This document shows, in pieces, positions 40,801-50,736 of a DNA stretch of 64,000 nt. Source of the stretch: Immersiella caudata (Eukaryota > Ascomycota > Sordariomycetes > Sordariales > Lasiosphaeriaceae); NCBI GenBank assembly GCA_030512335.1, contig JAULSU010000003.1, positions 558,001 through 622,000 of the forward strand. Reading direction: 5' to 3'. How positions within the stretch are numbered: the stretch's first letter is position 1; each line of letters starts with the position of its first letter. The notes under the pieces were generated by a model. The model was not told where the DNA came from. It saw nothing but the letters and a program-made list of their open reading frames with translations, and ran no database searches. The position numbers were made by a program, and so were the translations under genes.

Positions 40801-42623
40801 AGTCTCGTTACCGTCCATCTTCTTCACTTCGAATAGATGTTTTCCTGCTGTCAGCCTTGATCCCACTTGCATGTTGCGTGTTGCGACTAAAACAACACCA
40901 TTTCGACACTCAGGTATGTAGAGTGCATGTTGCTCATCCCGCGTACCGGATCCAGGTGCTGCGGTACTTGACGACCCTGATTGCGACCCCCGTCCGAAGA
41001 ACATCTCCATATCGTCAGCACTATCAATCACCATGAGCCACTTGCCCTTGGTTCGCTCCAGCCAGGTTTTTACCAGTGCGAGAACATCGGATCCAGGTTC
41101 TTGGAAACCTGGAATCTGACATTCTTCTGCGATCAAGGCGTATGATTGGCAAAACCGTTCGGGATTGCTCGCATGCACCCAAAAGACCGAAATTCCTGGG
41201 TACGTTTGTTTCGCCCAAAAGACGTATGCAATCGCAATTTGCGTTTTCCTGTCGTCCATCAGCAAAATTAGCACCTAACTGTGTTGTAAAAATTGGATAG
41301 GACATACCCAATGCCGCCGAGCCCATATAAACATGCTTTGGATGGTGACGTGGCACTGGCGTGGGAGCGATGTGCTGGGCTAAGTTGGGCTTTGAGTTTC
41401 CGCAAGATTTCGCCTCGTCCGACAAAGTCGGGATTGCCTGTGTATGGTACAAGAACTGGTAATTGATGAGCTATGAACGCCGAGTTCCCTAGGGATATTG
41501 GGTTTACGTACATGGCACCGACGAGGCTGCTGCCGCCCCAATGTCCTTGATCCACCTGCGAAGCTCCGCGCACACAGAGACGAATCCGGGGTCATTGTCG
41601 GACCCGAACTTGGCCATATCCATATGGTTGGCATGAATCCCAATCGGAATGTATCCTGGAAGAATTGCAGAATCTTGTGTCACGATCTACAGTAGGTAGT
41701 CAGTTGAAAATGCTGTTCGGCAGAGGAGTTGAGTTGAGCGGCTTGACCTACGTGTCCCACCACAGGCAACGGAAGCTGCTCGTAAAAACATGCGATCTCG
41801 ACTGTATCTTTGTTGTTCTTATTGCAGGCCAAAATCATGGTGTGAAAACCGTCCTGAATCCGTGCCAATAGCTCGGAGTCATGGCGAAGTACGGCCGCGA
41901 TTTCCTTGTCTGTTTGCTTGACAAGACCGAGGTGACGAGAGAACAACTCGGCCCACCGCGCAAGATTCGCCGCGCGATGGGGTGTTCCCAGAAAAGCAAT
42001 GCCACGGGTGGACCGAAGGATATCATTGAGATGCTTCTCGTCACGCTGTCTTGATGTGAATAGAGCCTTGAGAACGATTAGTCTTCATTCTCCTTCACAA
42101 ACCTGGCCAAAGCAAGCCTGGGTCCTCGGGCTCAGGAAAAACCTACATCCTCACAGACAAGGCCACCCAGGCTATGGCAGACAAAGATAATAGGTCGCTC
42201 GCTCTGTTGTCGTTAGTTCGCTGTTTTATGTTTCGTTCAACACTTGAGCTCACCGTTTCGTCACCTTGCCGGTGTGCGGCGAGGGACGTAAGGAGTCCCC
42301 AAGCATGATTTGCGACCCTGTTCTGAGACACCATGCGGTTCCAATCCGCTACCGACGCATCATACCCAAAGGTAAGAATGCGGGCATTCGGGAGCTTTGA
42401 TGGGAGCAACAACTGAGGCCACGGCTTGGACGCACCGCTCGCTGTCCACGTCAACTCCCGATGTCCGCCCAGGCCGTGGACAAAGACAATGCTGCACAAA
42501 GAGCCTTTGTCAGTTTTGTCTTGACTTGTTTTTCAACACGTGGCAGGTGGGGAATACGTACTCGACAATCGCGTGTTCAGGATCAAAGAGCAACTTGATC
42601 CCCAGTGGGAAGCCGCTCGCCAT
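37834..42623 (-). CDS. NLR: SesB esterase - NB-ARC - TPR - repeat linker - HNH nuclease
   Basis: Seven exons: 42623..42562, 42491..42254, 42203..42147, 42066..41752, 41686..41512, 41455..41308 and 41248..37834. All are GT-AG with matching phases, giving 1469 aa. Residues 10-280 are a SesB-type alpha/beta-hydrolase: VDIVFVHGLGG, elbow FVCHSLGG (Ser ~111), FLGTPHRAANLARW, and IHANHMDM (His ~245). The bridge VPYTGNPDFVGR leads to NB-ARC: P-loop GLGGIGKT (327-334), WLMVIDSADD, VVLVATRN, HLPLAIVQACSYIRE. Degenerate TPRs follow (SKEAEEVGKRLPALL, GKLKEAEELLLRFLDY). Next come a linker with three ~34-residue repeats and an HNH domain (AVAAHLFPW, ELFSSANGIFLHH; His ~1211, Asn ~1238, His ~1243), ending in an acidic tail. 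Fungal NLRs act in nonself recognition and regulated cell death. The C-terminal nuclease is unusual. Confidence 0.88.
39040..39360 (-). repeat. In-frame tandem repeat in the NLR linker (three ~34-residue units)
   Basis: Three consecutive coding units of roughly 100 bp read HHSKLLGQIKAARKKLSPPP, QLSKLVDQTKAGRNTSLSF and QLSKIVDQIKAVRKKLRPSS, each preceded by an acidic E-x-E-(Q/A) and followed by F-(D/A)-x-(T/A)-(L/F). They sit between the TPRs and the HNH domain. Just upstream a separate motif RQSSM(D/A)CPNT occurs twice. Confidence 0.8.
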
Positions 42624-43565
42624 GCTGTGGGGTGTTGGGGGCGAGTTTTTCGACGAGGGAGGACCTTCCGTCGTGTTCGGAGGCAATTAGCCAGGGAACC
42701 GTATCAAAACGAGGTGCAACTGTCGATGGAGAGGTAAGAACAGAGAACTCGATCCGCTGGCTCGAGACTAGCTTGGGACGGGTGGAAAAATCTGCCAGCT
42801 TTTGGGATGCTCCAAGCGCAGTTGAAACAGGGCAGGAGCAACCTTTAAATACTGCCATCCGTAGACCTCCCAAATTTTAGCCCATCAGAGACCAGTCAAC
42901 AACGGCAAGTACGACGCACGTGATGAGCTAACCTAACCAATCCGCAGCGAAATTTAACTGCTTTGGTTTGCGGGCAAGCAAAGCATTAAGTTTACTGCGC
43001 AGCCTCTGACTCACGCATCCATGACCACAACCCCGGCCCTCTGGCTCGGGAATCTCGTCCGGGTGTCAGTTTTCTTTACACCTGCTAGCCAAACATCCGG
43101 GCGCCGCCCAAGGCAGTTTCTTGCGAAGCCCGAATTCCGTGGCCCACTTTCGCGCGTATCAGCTCTTTTCCTCTCCGTCTCATTCCCAGCGCTGGCAATC
43201 GCCTCTCTCACAAACCCGAAAAACATCAAACTAACCTCCGCTGTCGCTTTCTCGTATGTTTGGAGCTGATATGCGGACAAACATTGGCATCGCATCACAT
43301 TGCCAGATGCATGTTCCGGGGAGGCCCGCAAACACCTATAGCCGAAGGCTGAGTGTCCGACTCGCAGCATCTTCCCACTCCCACTCAGCGGCATACCGGT
43401 TTTGTTCATCCCTCCTACGTCTTCTCTCACTCACCATGGATGTACTGGATCCAACTTAAGAATGGAGTCACCCTTGTCATTCTATTGGCACCTCAATGCA
43501 CGCTATGCGAATTCTCAACTCCCACAGTCTAACCTCCAATCCCCCCCTCTCTCTACCTCTCCCAC
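42624..43565. other. Intergenic, nothing recognised
   Basis: Promoter side of the NLR gene. No convincing coding frame, RNA gene or repeat. The stretch before 43566 is the 3' region of the AA9 gene. Confidence 0.4.
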
Positions 43566-44477
43566 TCATCTCACACCCCCCGTCTCCTGCGTCCACGCCA
43601 CCGTTTTCGTCCCCACAACCCTCACCGGCGTCCCATTCCTCACCGACGTACTCTTCCTCTGCTCTCTATGCCCCACCGGCTCCGCCCCCGGCGCAACACT
43701 CGGCCCCGGCACCACATACGTCGTCATCGTCCTAAACACATCCACCAAAATCCCCGGATCATCCGATTTATACAGCTCCTGCGCCAACACCCCCTTATCC
43801 GTTCGAAACTCCTCCAGGCCCATCCTCCCTTCCGTCACCCACAGGTTGACGCACAGCGGGTAGTTCTGCGCTCCTCCCTTGTCCTTTGCAAAGTGCAATG
43901 CTATCGCCTCGTGCCGAAGGACATACGGGCCTGGTTTCAGCCCTGATGGGACGCGCACAGTCCACGAGTTGTTATTGTTTATCATGATATGCGACGCCCA
44001 TTGCCCCGGAGGTCCCTCGTCTTGTTGGATAAGCGCCGGTTCCGAATTATCGATCTTCGTCCAACGTAGCTGCGATTTGTTCACGGAGAGACACCCATCT
44101 GCCGTCCCATCGCAGGGCGCGAGATACGAGAGGATCGGGCCAGGGTGGTTATACGGCCAGCCGTTCCATTGCATGTGGATATTATCCCCCGCACGGACCG
44201 GTGCGTGTGCGGGCGTTGATGCCGCGGAGAGATGGCAGGAGATTTCGGGGGTGGAGTAGTTCGCTGGGCCGACGTAGCCCGCGTCGGGATTGGCGGAGGA
44301 CCAGGCGATGCGCGAGGGGGAGTTGGAGCGCCCTGGTCGGGGGTCAAAACCGGGGTAGAAGGAGCCGTTGATGATGATGAAGGCGAGGTTGGAGTGGGCG
44401 AGGACGACGGAGGGGAAGAGAGTCGTTGCGGCGAGGAGGGCGCACGGCGCCGAGAGGCGTAGTGGTGGTATGTGCAT
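43566..44477 (-). CDS. AA9 lytic polysaccharide monooxygenase (formerly GH61)
   Basis: Single exon, 303 aa. The signal peptide ends in VVLA just before His28, which becomes the mature N-terminal His of the copper brace. The second brace His is H111 (YNHPGPILSYLAPC). The axial Tyr is Y206 in GGAQNYPLCVNLWV, with the conserved Gln two residues before. C81/C209 and C122/C129 fit the family disulfides. YVLRHEAIALH and GYVGPANYSTPEISCH are also diagnostic. The product is a secreted copper enzyme that oxidatively cleaves cellulose or related glucans. There is no CBM1; instead a ~60-residue polar extension rich in Arg/Thr/Val follows the catalytic domain. Confidence 0.95.
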   Translation of the reverse strand: MHIPPLRLSAPCALLAATTLFPSVVLAHSNLAFIIINGSFYPGFDPRPGRSNSPSRIAWSSANPDAGYVGPANYSTPEISCHLSAASTPAHAPVRAGDNIHMQWNGWPYNHPGPILSYLAPCDGTADGCLSVNKSQLRWTKIDNSEPALIQQDEGPPGQWASHIMINNNNSWTVRVPSGLKPGPYVLRHEAIALHFAKDKGGAQNYPLCVNLWVTEGRMGLEEFRTDKGVLAQELYKSDDPGILVDVFRTMTTYVVPGPSVAPGAEPVGHREQRKSTSVRNGTPVRVVGTKTVAWTQETGGVR

Positions 44478-45452
44478 CGTGAGAGAGGGGCAGGACGAAT
44501 GCAGGTTGGGAATGGTTATTGGGACGGCTTATAGGGCTTATGTTTGAGGTGGATGTGGGAGGACAGCGGCGGTCATTCCGGGTTGCTGGCGGCTCTGGGC
44601 GGCAGAGATATTGATTGCGTGGTATTTATCCTGATTGAATACTTGCGCATCTCCCGAGTTCGCATCGCGCTTCCGCAAGCCGAGAGAATCCATGCGGGAC
44701 GATCTTGGTTTGGGCCGTGGCCGATGGGCATCAAAGGGGGATAGAAAACGGGGATCCTAATGAAGGACCACAGCTCCGGGATGCGGAAGAGGTGATGCAA
44801 CCGAAGACATCCCAAGGCGCGCAGAACATGCTCATCCTCTGATAGGCATGACCCCAAGATATTGGCGTGGAGTACCGAAACCCCAACATCTACCAAAGTG
44901 TCAGTCAGAGTACGTTACATTCCCCGTAAAAAAATGAGGGGTTTGCTAGTCGCAGTGGCGCCGAGCGAAGTGGCCTTTATAAGTTGGAGCCTACTTTTCG
45001 CGTTCTGGAAAGCGGGTAAATCAGGGGTGAGGTGTCGATTGTGTCAATCCGCTTGTCGAATGTGGAGCCCATCATCTATCTGAGGGTGTTGCGCTTGCCG
45101 CATTTGTCCATCTCGGAGACTCCCGCTTCATTGCGTGACGAGTCCGAGCCTGACTGCGGATTCCCCGGATTTTGGGAAGATCTGGAAGGCGATCCCGGCA
45201 TGTCGGCAGACAATGCCATGGTTTTGATGGGGTGGAGGTGAAAGGTGTCGAGACGGACCGAGAACAAAGGCTGTGTCGGTTTCTGGATGTGGGGCTCATG
45301 GAATATCGGCTGGCACACTGACGGAACTTTGAAAGAACAGAAAGGCGGCCACGAAAATCGGGGGTCACGGTGAAGCTGTCTTGCCTTCGAACCTGGGAAG
45401 GAGATCGATGCCAAAAAGAAGATTTACGACTTGGAGTAAAAACAAAAGAAGA
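44478..45452. other. Intergenic with a possible 47-codon ORF
   Basis: The only candidate is a minus ORF at 45219..45076 (MALSADMPGSPSRSSQNPG..., ending DKCGKRNTLR). Its codon use is plausible, but it has no recognised homology and no splice continuation that I could support. Otherwise nothing is seen. Confidence 0.3.
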
Positions 45453-45524
45453 TGCCCACTATCAGAATCGAACTGATGACCTTATCATTACTAGTGATAC
45501 GCTCTACCACTGAGCCAAGCGGGC
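45453..45524 (-). tRNA. tRNA-Thr (anticodon AGU)
   Basis: 72 nt on the minus strand. Acceptor GCCCGCT/AGTGGGC has one G-U. The D arm GCTC...GAGC is normal. The anticodon stem TATCA/TGATA holds loop CTAGTAA. The T arm contains AGTTCGATT, and the discriminator is A. No intron. It decodes ACU/ACC after A34-to-inosine editing. Confidence 0.95.
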
Positions 45525-45636
45525 CTGTTCTTGATTGGTGGCTAAGGAAAGCCCCTTTGTGAATACGCACGGCCTCCCCCAGCCAATCTATCCACCAACC
45601 CTTTCCTCACAAACACATCCTCTGAACCTCAAATCT

Positions 45637-46533
45637 TCAAACCCCATCCAACCCTAGCTCCTCCACCCCTGTCACCTTCCCCGTACCTTCATCATCATCC
45701 TCAAACTTCTCATAGTTCTCCACATCATAATCGTCCCCCTCCTTCACCTCAATATCATCATCCTCATCCCCCGGGTCCCTCGGAATCGGCTTGTGCTCTT
45801 TGCCCTCCCCAAGCTTCTCCATCAACGTCAACGACTTCGCCTCAGAAGGTATACTCGCCTCATCACTAGCCGCAAAGTCGATCTCATCGTTCGCATCACT
45901 GTTTTCATCCATCTTCCCATTTGCCTGCTCATCCTCACCCTCGTCAACAGTCCCAACGAGATCCACATTCGCGCGCATCTTCCTCTCTCCTTCCTTCTCA
46001 GAATCATCAGGTTGGATGAGGAGTGAGCGGCTGTCTTTGCACGCGCGCTTGATCAGGCGGCGGACTTCGGGGTCAGAGTCGTCAACTCCGGAGGAAGTAG
46101 TGGTGTCATCTGTCAATGCGGTGCCGTCGTTGGTCGAGGATGAGCGGCTGTATTTGCGCTTTTGAGGCCGGTTGGAGTCTTGGAGGAGGTCGTGGTCGGC
46201 GGATTCGCCGGATGTGCTGAAAAGGCCGGAGAATCGGGGCTCGTCGGGGTCGGTTGCGGGGTGTTCCTGGAATTGAAGCGCTGCGCTGACATCCATTCCT
46301 TTTTCGTTGGCGGGATCGCGATTCGATTCAATTGATTCCGTAGCTTCATCCATTTGATCCTCCTTCAAGCTTCGACTCAGTACAGCCGCCATGGCAGCTT
46401 CATCAGCATCCACTACCGGCTCAGCACTACCCTGCTTGAACGGATTCCCATCGTCCAGATTGTCTTCGGTCAACTCCGAGACATACATGTCCGTCTCCTC
46501 CTTGGTAAACTTATTGTCTCGAAAAGTTGGCAT
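45637..46533 (-). CDS. Acidic, largely disordered protein, unknown function
   Basis: Single exon, 298 aa from the ATG at MPTFRDNKFTKEETD. The frame is open upstream to 46692 but that part is low-complexity and unlike the rest. Asp/Glu runs dominate. About residues 45-60 read DADEAAMAAVLSRSLKED, which resembles a ubiquitin-interacting motif (acidic cluster, x3-Ser, then Leu-x-Glu) but has Val where the core Ala is expected. A basic patch (RRLIKRACKDSR) and a PQKRKYSR segment could be nuclear localisation signals. There is no enzyme domain. A nuclear or ubiquitin-linked adaptor role is only a suggestion. Confidence 0.65.
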   Translation of the reverse strand: MPTFRDNKFTKEETDMYVSELTEDNLDDGNPFKQGSAEPVVDADEAAMAAVLSRSLKEDQMDEATESIESNRDPANEKGMDVSAALQFQEHPATDPDEPRFSGLFSTSGESADHDLLQDSNRPQKRKYSRSSSTNDGTALTDDTTTSSGVDDSDPEVRRLIKRACKDSRSLLIQPDDSEKEGERKMRANVDLVGTVDEGEDEQANGKMDENSDANDEIDFAASDEASIPSEAKSLTLMEKLGEGKEHKPIPRDPGDEDDDIEVKEGDDYDVENYEKFEDDDEGTGKVTGVEELGLDGV

Positions 46534-47396
46534 TTTCACTCGTAGTGTCAATGGATTTGTGCTGCGTCTGTCCCCGAATGTTGTTGGTTGGAAAGTGAGG
46601 GAAGGCGCGACTCCCCACCCCGCTGAAGATAAGGTGAGGGATTGACGTGGTGACATCATCGCCGACAAGGGGCGTGGGAACGACTTCCCCACTTTGGGTA
46701 ACCAGCGATTGTGCCATGGGAGACCAACTTTATCGTTTTTAATGCGTCTCCCTTAAATAATTAAGGAATTGAACTTGCCTTGTTCAATATTGGCGTCCTA
46801 TCCCCTGAAGCTCACTCGGTAGCGCCGACATGTCCCCCATCCCTCCTGAGCTTATCCTAAGTGATGCTCCAGGGCTTGATATGCCTCACCATCCGCTTAG
46901 TTCTCAACAGGTGCTCGCGCGAGTTCAATTCGCTTGTGTAGTAGCAGGCGAAATTATGATTCTCGCAGGCAGAAGTGAAATTTGCACTGCATCACCATGA
47001 GCCCCCTCCCGACGCGAAGTTCCCATTACTTCAGACAACCACTCAACAACAGCCCACCCAGTTTAGATCTTGTAATTCAAGTCTATTCCTTTCCTTTGAG
47101 GGCTCATGTGGTCTGTCCCCGAAGTCTCACCGCCTGAATCCAACACGCTACCGCGCTCTAACGCAATGCATTCGCTAGTATACATATCTTACAAGCAATC
47201 CCAATGCACCTCTCAACGCCTCGCTAAGTACAAATACACACGGCGGCTCCAAAGCCGCCGGCAAAAAGAAATTCCTCCGGCGATCCCCAAAATCTGGATC
47301 CGCCGACCCGTTCCCTCCTCACCAACTCCCCCCTCCATCCCCGTCCCACCATCTCCCCTCCTCCAGCCCAACCCAGCGCCCCATACTCCCATTCCT
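46534..47396. other. Intergenic, nothing recognised
   Basis: This is the upstream region of the acidic protein gene and the downstream region of the PIF1-like gene. No coding frame or RNA is supported. Confidence 0.4.
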
Positions 47397-50009
47397 CTAC
47401 TCACCAAAAATCTCCCGCAAAAACGCCTTCACCGCCTTGTTGCCCCCCGTCCGGACCTGAAGACCCTTCGGGTCCCCCTCCACCTTGAGCCCCTCTAGGG
47501 ACGTGGCCCGCGAGAGCGCCACGTACACCTGTCCCTCCTCGAAAGCGCGCGACAAGTCGACAATGACGCGGTTGAGCGTCATGCCCTGCGCCTTGTGGAT
47601 GCTCAACGCCCACGCGGCGATGAGCGGCACCTGGGTGCGGCAGAGGAGCGAATACGGTTTGCCCGTATCGCCTACCTCGTTGACTTGGCACTCTGGATAG
47701 ATGGTGCGTGTCTTTCCGTTGTGGAATTTGACGATTGGCCAACCGAGGTTGTGGACGCCTTGTTGCTCAGCAAAGGTGCGGATGTGGGCATCCTTGATGT
47801 TGGCGTAGGCTCCCACAAGAGCCTTTGGGTTGCCGTTCTCGGGATCCACCTTGCGAGGGAGTCTTGCCGGGTCGTACGGCTCGAAGCCTGAGATCACGCC
47901 CTGGCTGCCGTTGCAGAAGCCCTTGGAGAGGTCGAGGTTCACCACGAGCACGACGAGCATCCCGACCTTGAGCTCGATTCGCCGGTCGAGACGGTGATCT
48001 CTGAGCGCTTTTAGGGTGCCGTCGTTGTCGAGGGTCCCCTTCCAGTGGAGATTGGGGTGCTTCTCCCTGTTCCAGATGAACTTATCGTAACACTTGTAAG
48101 GCCGAGCCTCAGTCTTTAGACGACGGAATGCTTCGTCGTTTGTGCGACGAACCTCCTCGCGGGTGGAGAAGATTTTGAGCGCGTTTGTGGTGTTGGAGTG
48201 GTGGTTCATGAGAATGTTGAGCTCCTGGTCTGTGAACGGAAGACCCATGCGGCACTTCTGGAGCATGGAGATGAACTGGCGGTCGCTTTGCCGGTGGATA
48301 GACTTGAGGCGAACGTTGGTGAAGTTGCACTCCTTCCACGCCTTGCTTCGGAATGCCCACTTGTCGGAGTCGGTGTAGCTCTCATTGCAGCCGAAGCAGG
48401 TATAAGTAGACTCCTCGCCATTCGTGTCGATGGTGAACTCTAGGCCGCACTGCATGCAGGTCTGGAACGGCTTCACCGGCGGCAGCTGACAAAAGTCGCC
48501 CGTGACAATGACCTGAACGCCCCCAAATGCCAACTCCCGAGCATCGACGCCTTTCTTCTTTTCGTCTGGCATGAAGCGACCAGCCTTCATCACGGCATTC
48601 AACCGTTCAAAATGGAGATTCTCCACCATGCTGATCTCTTCGATGAAGACGACATCGGTCTGGCGAAATCGCTTGCGAGCAGGGTTGTTTCCGTGGCGAG
48701 CCTTGTTCTCCAAGACGGACAGCTTTCTCTTGTACGTGTCGGGATTCCACCCAGCATACATCCACGTAGTGGTTCCATTGCTTGCCAAGGCTGCCTTTCC
48801 AGTCGGTGCCAAGACAACGACCCTCCTTCCCATCTCTACCAGGCGCCTCTTGGCTGCATTAAGCACAGTAGACTTGCCGCAGCCAGCTGAGCCCGTGAAG
48901 AAGATGTTCTTTCCGCTTGCAGCCAGCTCCACGATCCTTGTCTGCTCCGCATTGAGCATTGGCTCTTCGACGGGTCCCTGTGTACTGGCGACGTCGATGG
49001 CTGAAGGCGGTGGCGTGTTGTCGATGCCCTCGTCAAGGAGGTGAGGTGGCTCATATGTACGAGCACCAGCCGGCAATACCTTACCCCCAAGAATTAACTC
49101 GGTGTAAGTGCGCCGATGTCGAGCAATCTTAGCCAAGGGCTTGCCAACCGATACTTGATTCCCATTGTCGCCAAGCGCCTCGTACTCTCTCTGACACTTC
49201 CAATACTCACGCGCGATCTGAATCGCCAAGTTCGACAGCGGGCGGCCCCTATGGTCCACCAATCCTGTGACATGGGAAGATGGAGCATCGATCTGCGTCT
49301 GGACCTGCGATCCGGCCGTGAGAGTTTGAGGAATGAGGATTGGGACGTATGGAGCGGCGCCCTGGGATTGTGAATAGCCGATACCAGCCTGCGACGAGTC
49401 TGATGATAGATTCACCGCTGTGCACAGGGGAGTTGGCTGAGCCGAGCTCGGCGGTTGCGAAGACGGAACTTGGAGATCAGCGTCGTAATTGCCCGCGACC
49501 GTCGAAGCCGGGGAGCTCTGTGGCTCGGGGCTGTCACATTGAGTGAGATCAATGACTTGGGATTGGGTGCAAGCGGGGGCCGGAGGCGGGCGACCAGACG
49601 GAATCGATGCCATTCCGGCCCTCTCCTCTTCGGTCTTCACCTTCCTGCGCTTGCTCGTCCCATCCTCATCGTCGTCGCTAACCACAATAACCCGTCTCTT
49701 GGAGGGCGTCGCATAAACGGGAGGTCTCCAGCCTGTACCGTCGATGTAGGCTGTTCTTTTGTCCTTGTTCCTGGCCATCCCTGGGACTGGTTGGCTAGCG
49801 GGCTGGCTGGGAATCAATCGAGACTGGGACTGAAGCGAAGAAGCAGACCAGGGAACGTTAATCGGTCGGCCTCGGAATCGTGCCGCCAAGGGTTGCGATT
49901 GTGGGGTTCTCGGATCGTTGTACTCGCTGTATAGTGCCTGTTGTGACATCTCCAGATCGGCAAGGTTGAATGCATTGCCATCTTCATCCATGTTGGGAAG
50001 GGCTTCCAT
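47397..50009 (-). CDS. PIF1-like DNA helicase with zinc-ribbon insert
   Basis: Single exon, 870 aa from the first in-frame ATG (MEALPNMDEDG). The open frame continues 30 codons further without ATG. The N-terminal ~300 residues are disordered and carry two SUMO-interaction-like motifs, RVIVVSDDDED (~103) and QVIDLTQCDS (~150). The SF1B helicase core starts with LNAEQTRIVELA. Walker A is GSAGCGKST (~370), motif II is FIEEISMV with Glu-Glu in place of Asp-Glu, motif V-like HKAQGMTLNRVIVDLS, and motif VI YVALSRATSLEGL. Between motifs III and IV, CMQC...CFGC (~517-540) forms a zinc-ribbon-like insert. PIF1 helicases act on G-quadruplexes, telomeres and replication forks. There is no Rep/HUH domain, so it is not a Helitron. 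Confidence 0.93.
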   Translation of the reverse strand: MEALPNMDEDGNAFNLADLEMSQQALYSEYNDPRTPQSQPLAARFRGRPINVPWSASSLQSQSRLIPSQPASQPVPGMARNKDKRTAYIDGTGWRPPVYATPSKRRVIVVSDDDEDGTSKRRKVKTEEERAGMASIPSGRPPPAPACTQSQVIDLTQCDSPEPQSSPASTVAGNYDADLQVPSSQPPSSAQPTPLCTAVNLSSDSSQAGIGYSQSQGAAPYVPILIPQTLTAGSQVQTQIDAPSSHVTGLVDHRGRPLSNLAIQIAREYWKCQREYEALGDNGNQVSVGKPLAKIARHRRTYTELILGGKVLPAGARTYEPPHLLDEGIDNTPPPSAIDVASTQGPVEEPMLNAEQTRIVELAASGKNIFFTGSAGCGKSTVLNAAKRRLVEMGRRVVVLAPTGKAALASNGTTTWMYAGWNPDTYKRKLSVLENKARHGNNPARKRFRQTDVVFIEEISMVENLHFERLNAVMKAGRFMPDEKKKGVDARELAFGGVQVIVTGDFCQLPPVKPFQTCMQCGLEFTIDTNGEESTYTCFGCNESYTDSDKWAFRSKAWKECNFTNVRLKSIHRQSDRQFISMLQKCRMGLPFTDQELNILMNHHSNTTNALKIFSTREEVRRTNDEAFRRLKTEARPYKCYDKFIWNREKHPNLHWKGTLDNDGTLKALRDHRLDRRIELKVGMLVVLVVNLDLSKGFCNGSQGVISGFEPYDPARLPRKVDPENGNPKALVGAYANIKDAHIRTFAEQQGVHNLGWPIVKFHNGKTRTIYPECQVNEVGDTGKPYSLLCRTQVPLIAAWALSIHKAQGMTLNRVIVDLSRAFEEGQVYVALSRATSLEGLKVEGDPKGLQVRTGGNKAVKAFLREIFGE

Positions 50010-50736
50010 TCTGCTGCCGCGATGCGCTTGGCGCTGCTGGTTGTGGGCATGGAGTTGTGCAGCCTGGAGAAGATGCGATGTTGTTGGGTAGTTGCGCAAG
50101 ATGAATCAATCGAGAGGTGGTGATCTGATGGTAGCACAGTGTGAGAGCGCTGCTGGTGCTGTTGCTTCGGGTCCTACCGAGGGGATCAAGTCAGCCCTAC
50201 CCCATGTTGCTAGCGTCCCAACCCCTGTCCGATTGCAGAAGTGATGCAGTTGAGGCGCTGGGCGGGAGTTCGCGCTGGGATGCGAATTGGTCTCACCTCA
50301 AGCCAAATGAGAACTGGGACCCAATCAGGGCTCGTAGCGTTGCTGAAATCTCCAGGCGTAATTCCGACGAAGTTGGCGGAAGAAAGCTGGAAGTTTGCGA
50401 ATGGATGCGTGAGGAAGAAGGGCAGCGAGGGTGCTGGTGTGGCGCTGGCGAGTGTAGGTAGCTTGGCGGGCCGTGGCGTGAGATGCTTGGCGCTGGAAAG
50501 CTAGGCATCCAACGACACCCCCACTCTTCTCAAGCTTCCACAAGAGTGCACCTTCAGGCAGTCCTCGGCAGATCAAGTTTGCCTTGGTGAGTTTTTCTCA
50601 TGCCAGCACATTTCAAGACGAATGAGCGCAGTTGACATGCTCGTTCTGCTGTTGGATTCTTGACACCTGGAATACGAGGTCGAGGCGCCCTTCCCAAGGC
50701 CGGCGCTCCTTCCCCCGTCCCTCGCTCCCAACTGCA
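50010..50736. other. Divergent promoter region
   Basis: This lies between the PIF1-like gene (minus) and the F-box gene (plus). Nothing else is recognised. Confidence 0.4.

Noticed and set aside
47397..50009. PIF1-like helicase as part of a Helitron transposon
   Set aside because: There is no Rep/HUH region upstream in the protein, and the N-terminus is disordered with SUMO-motif-like sequences.
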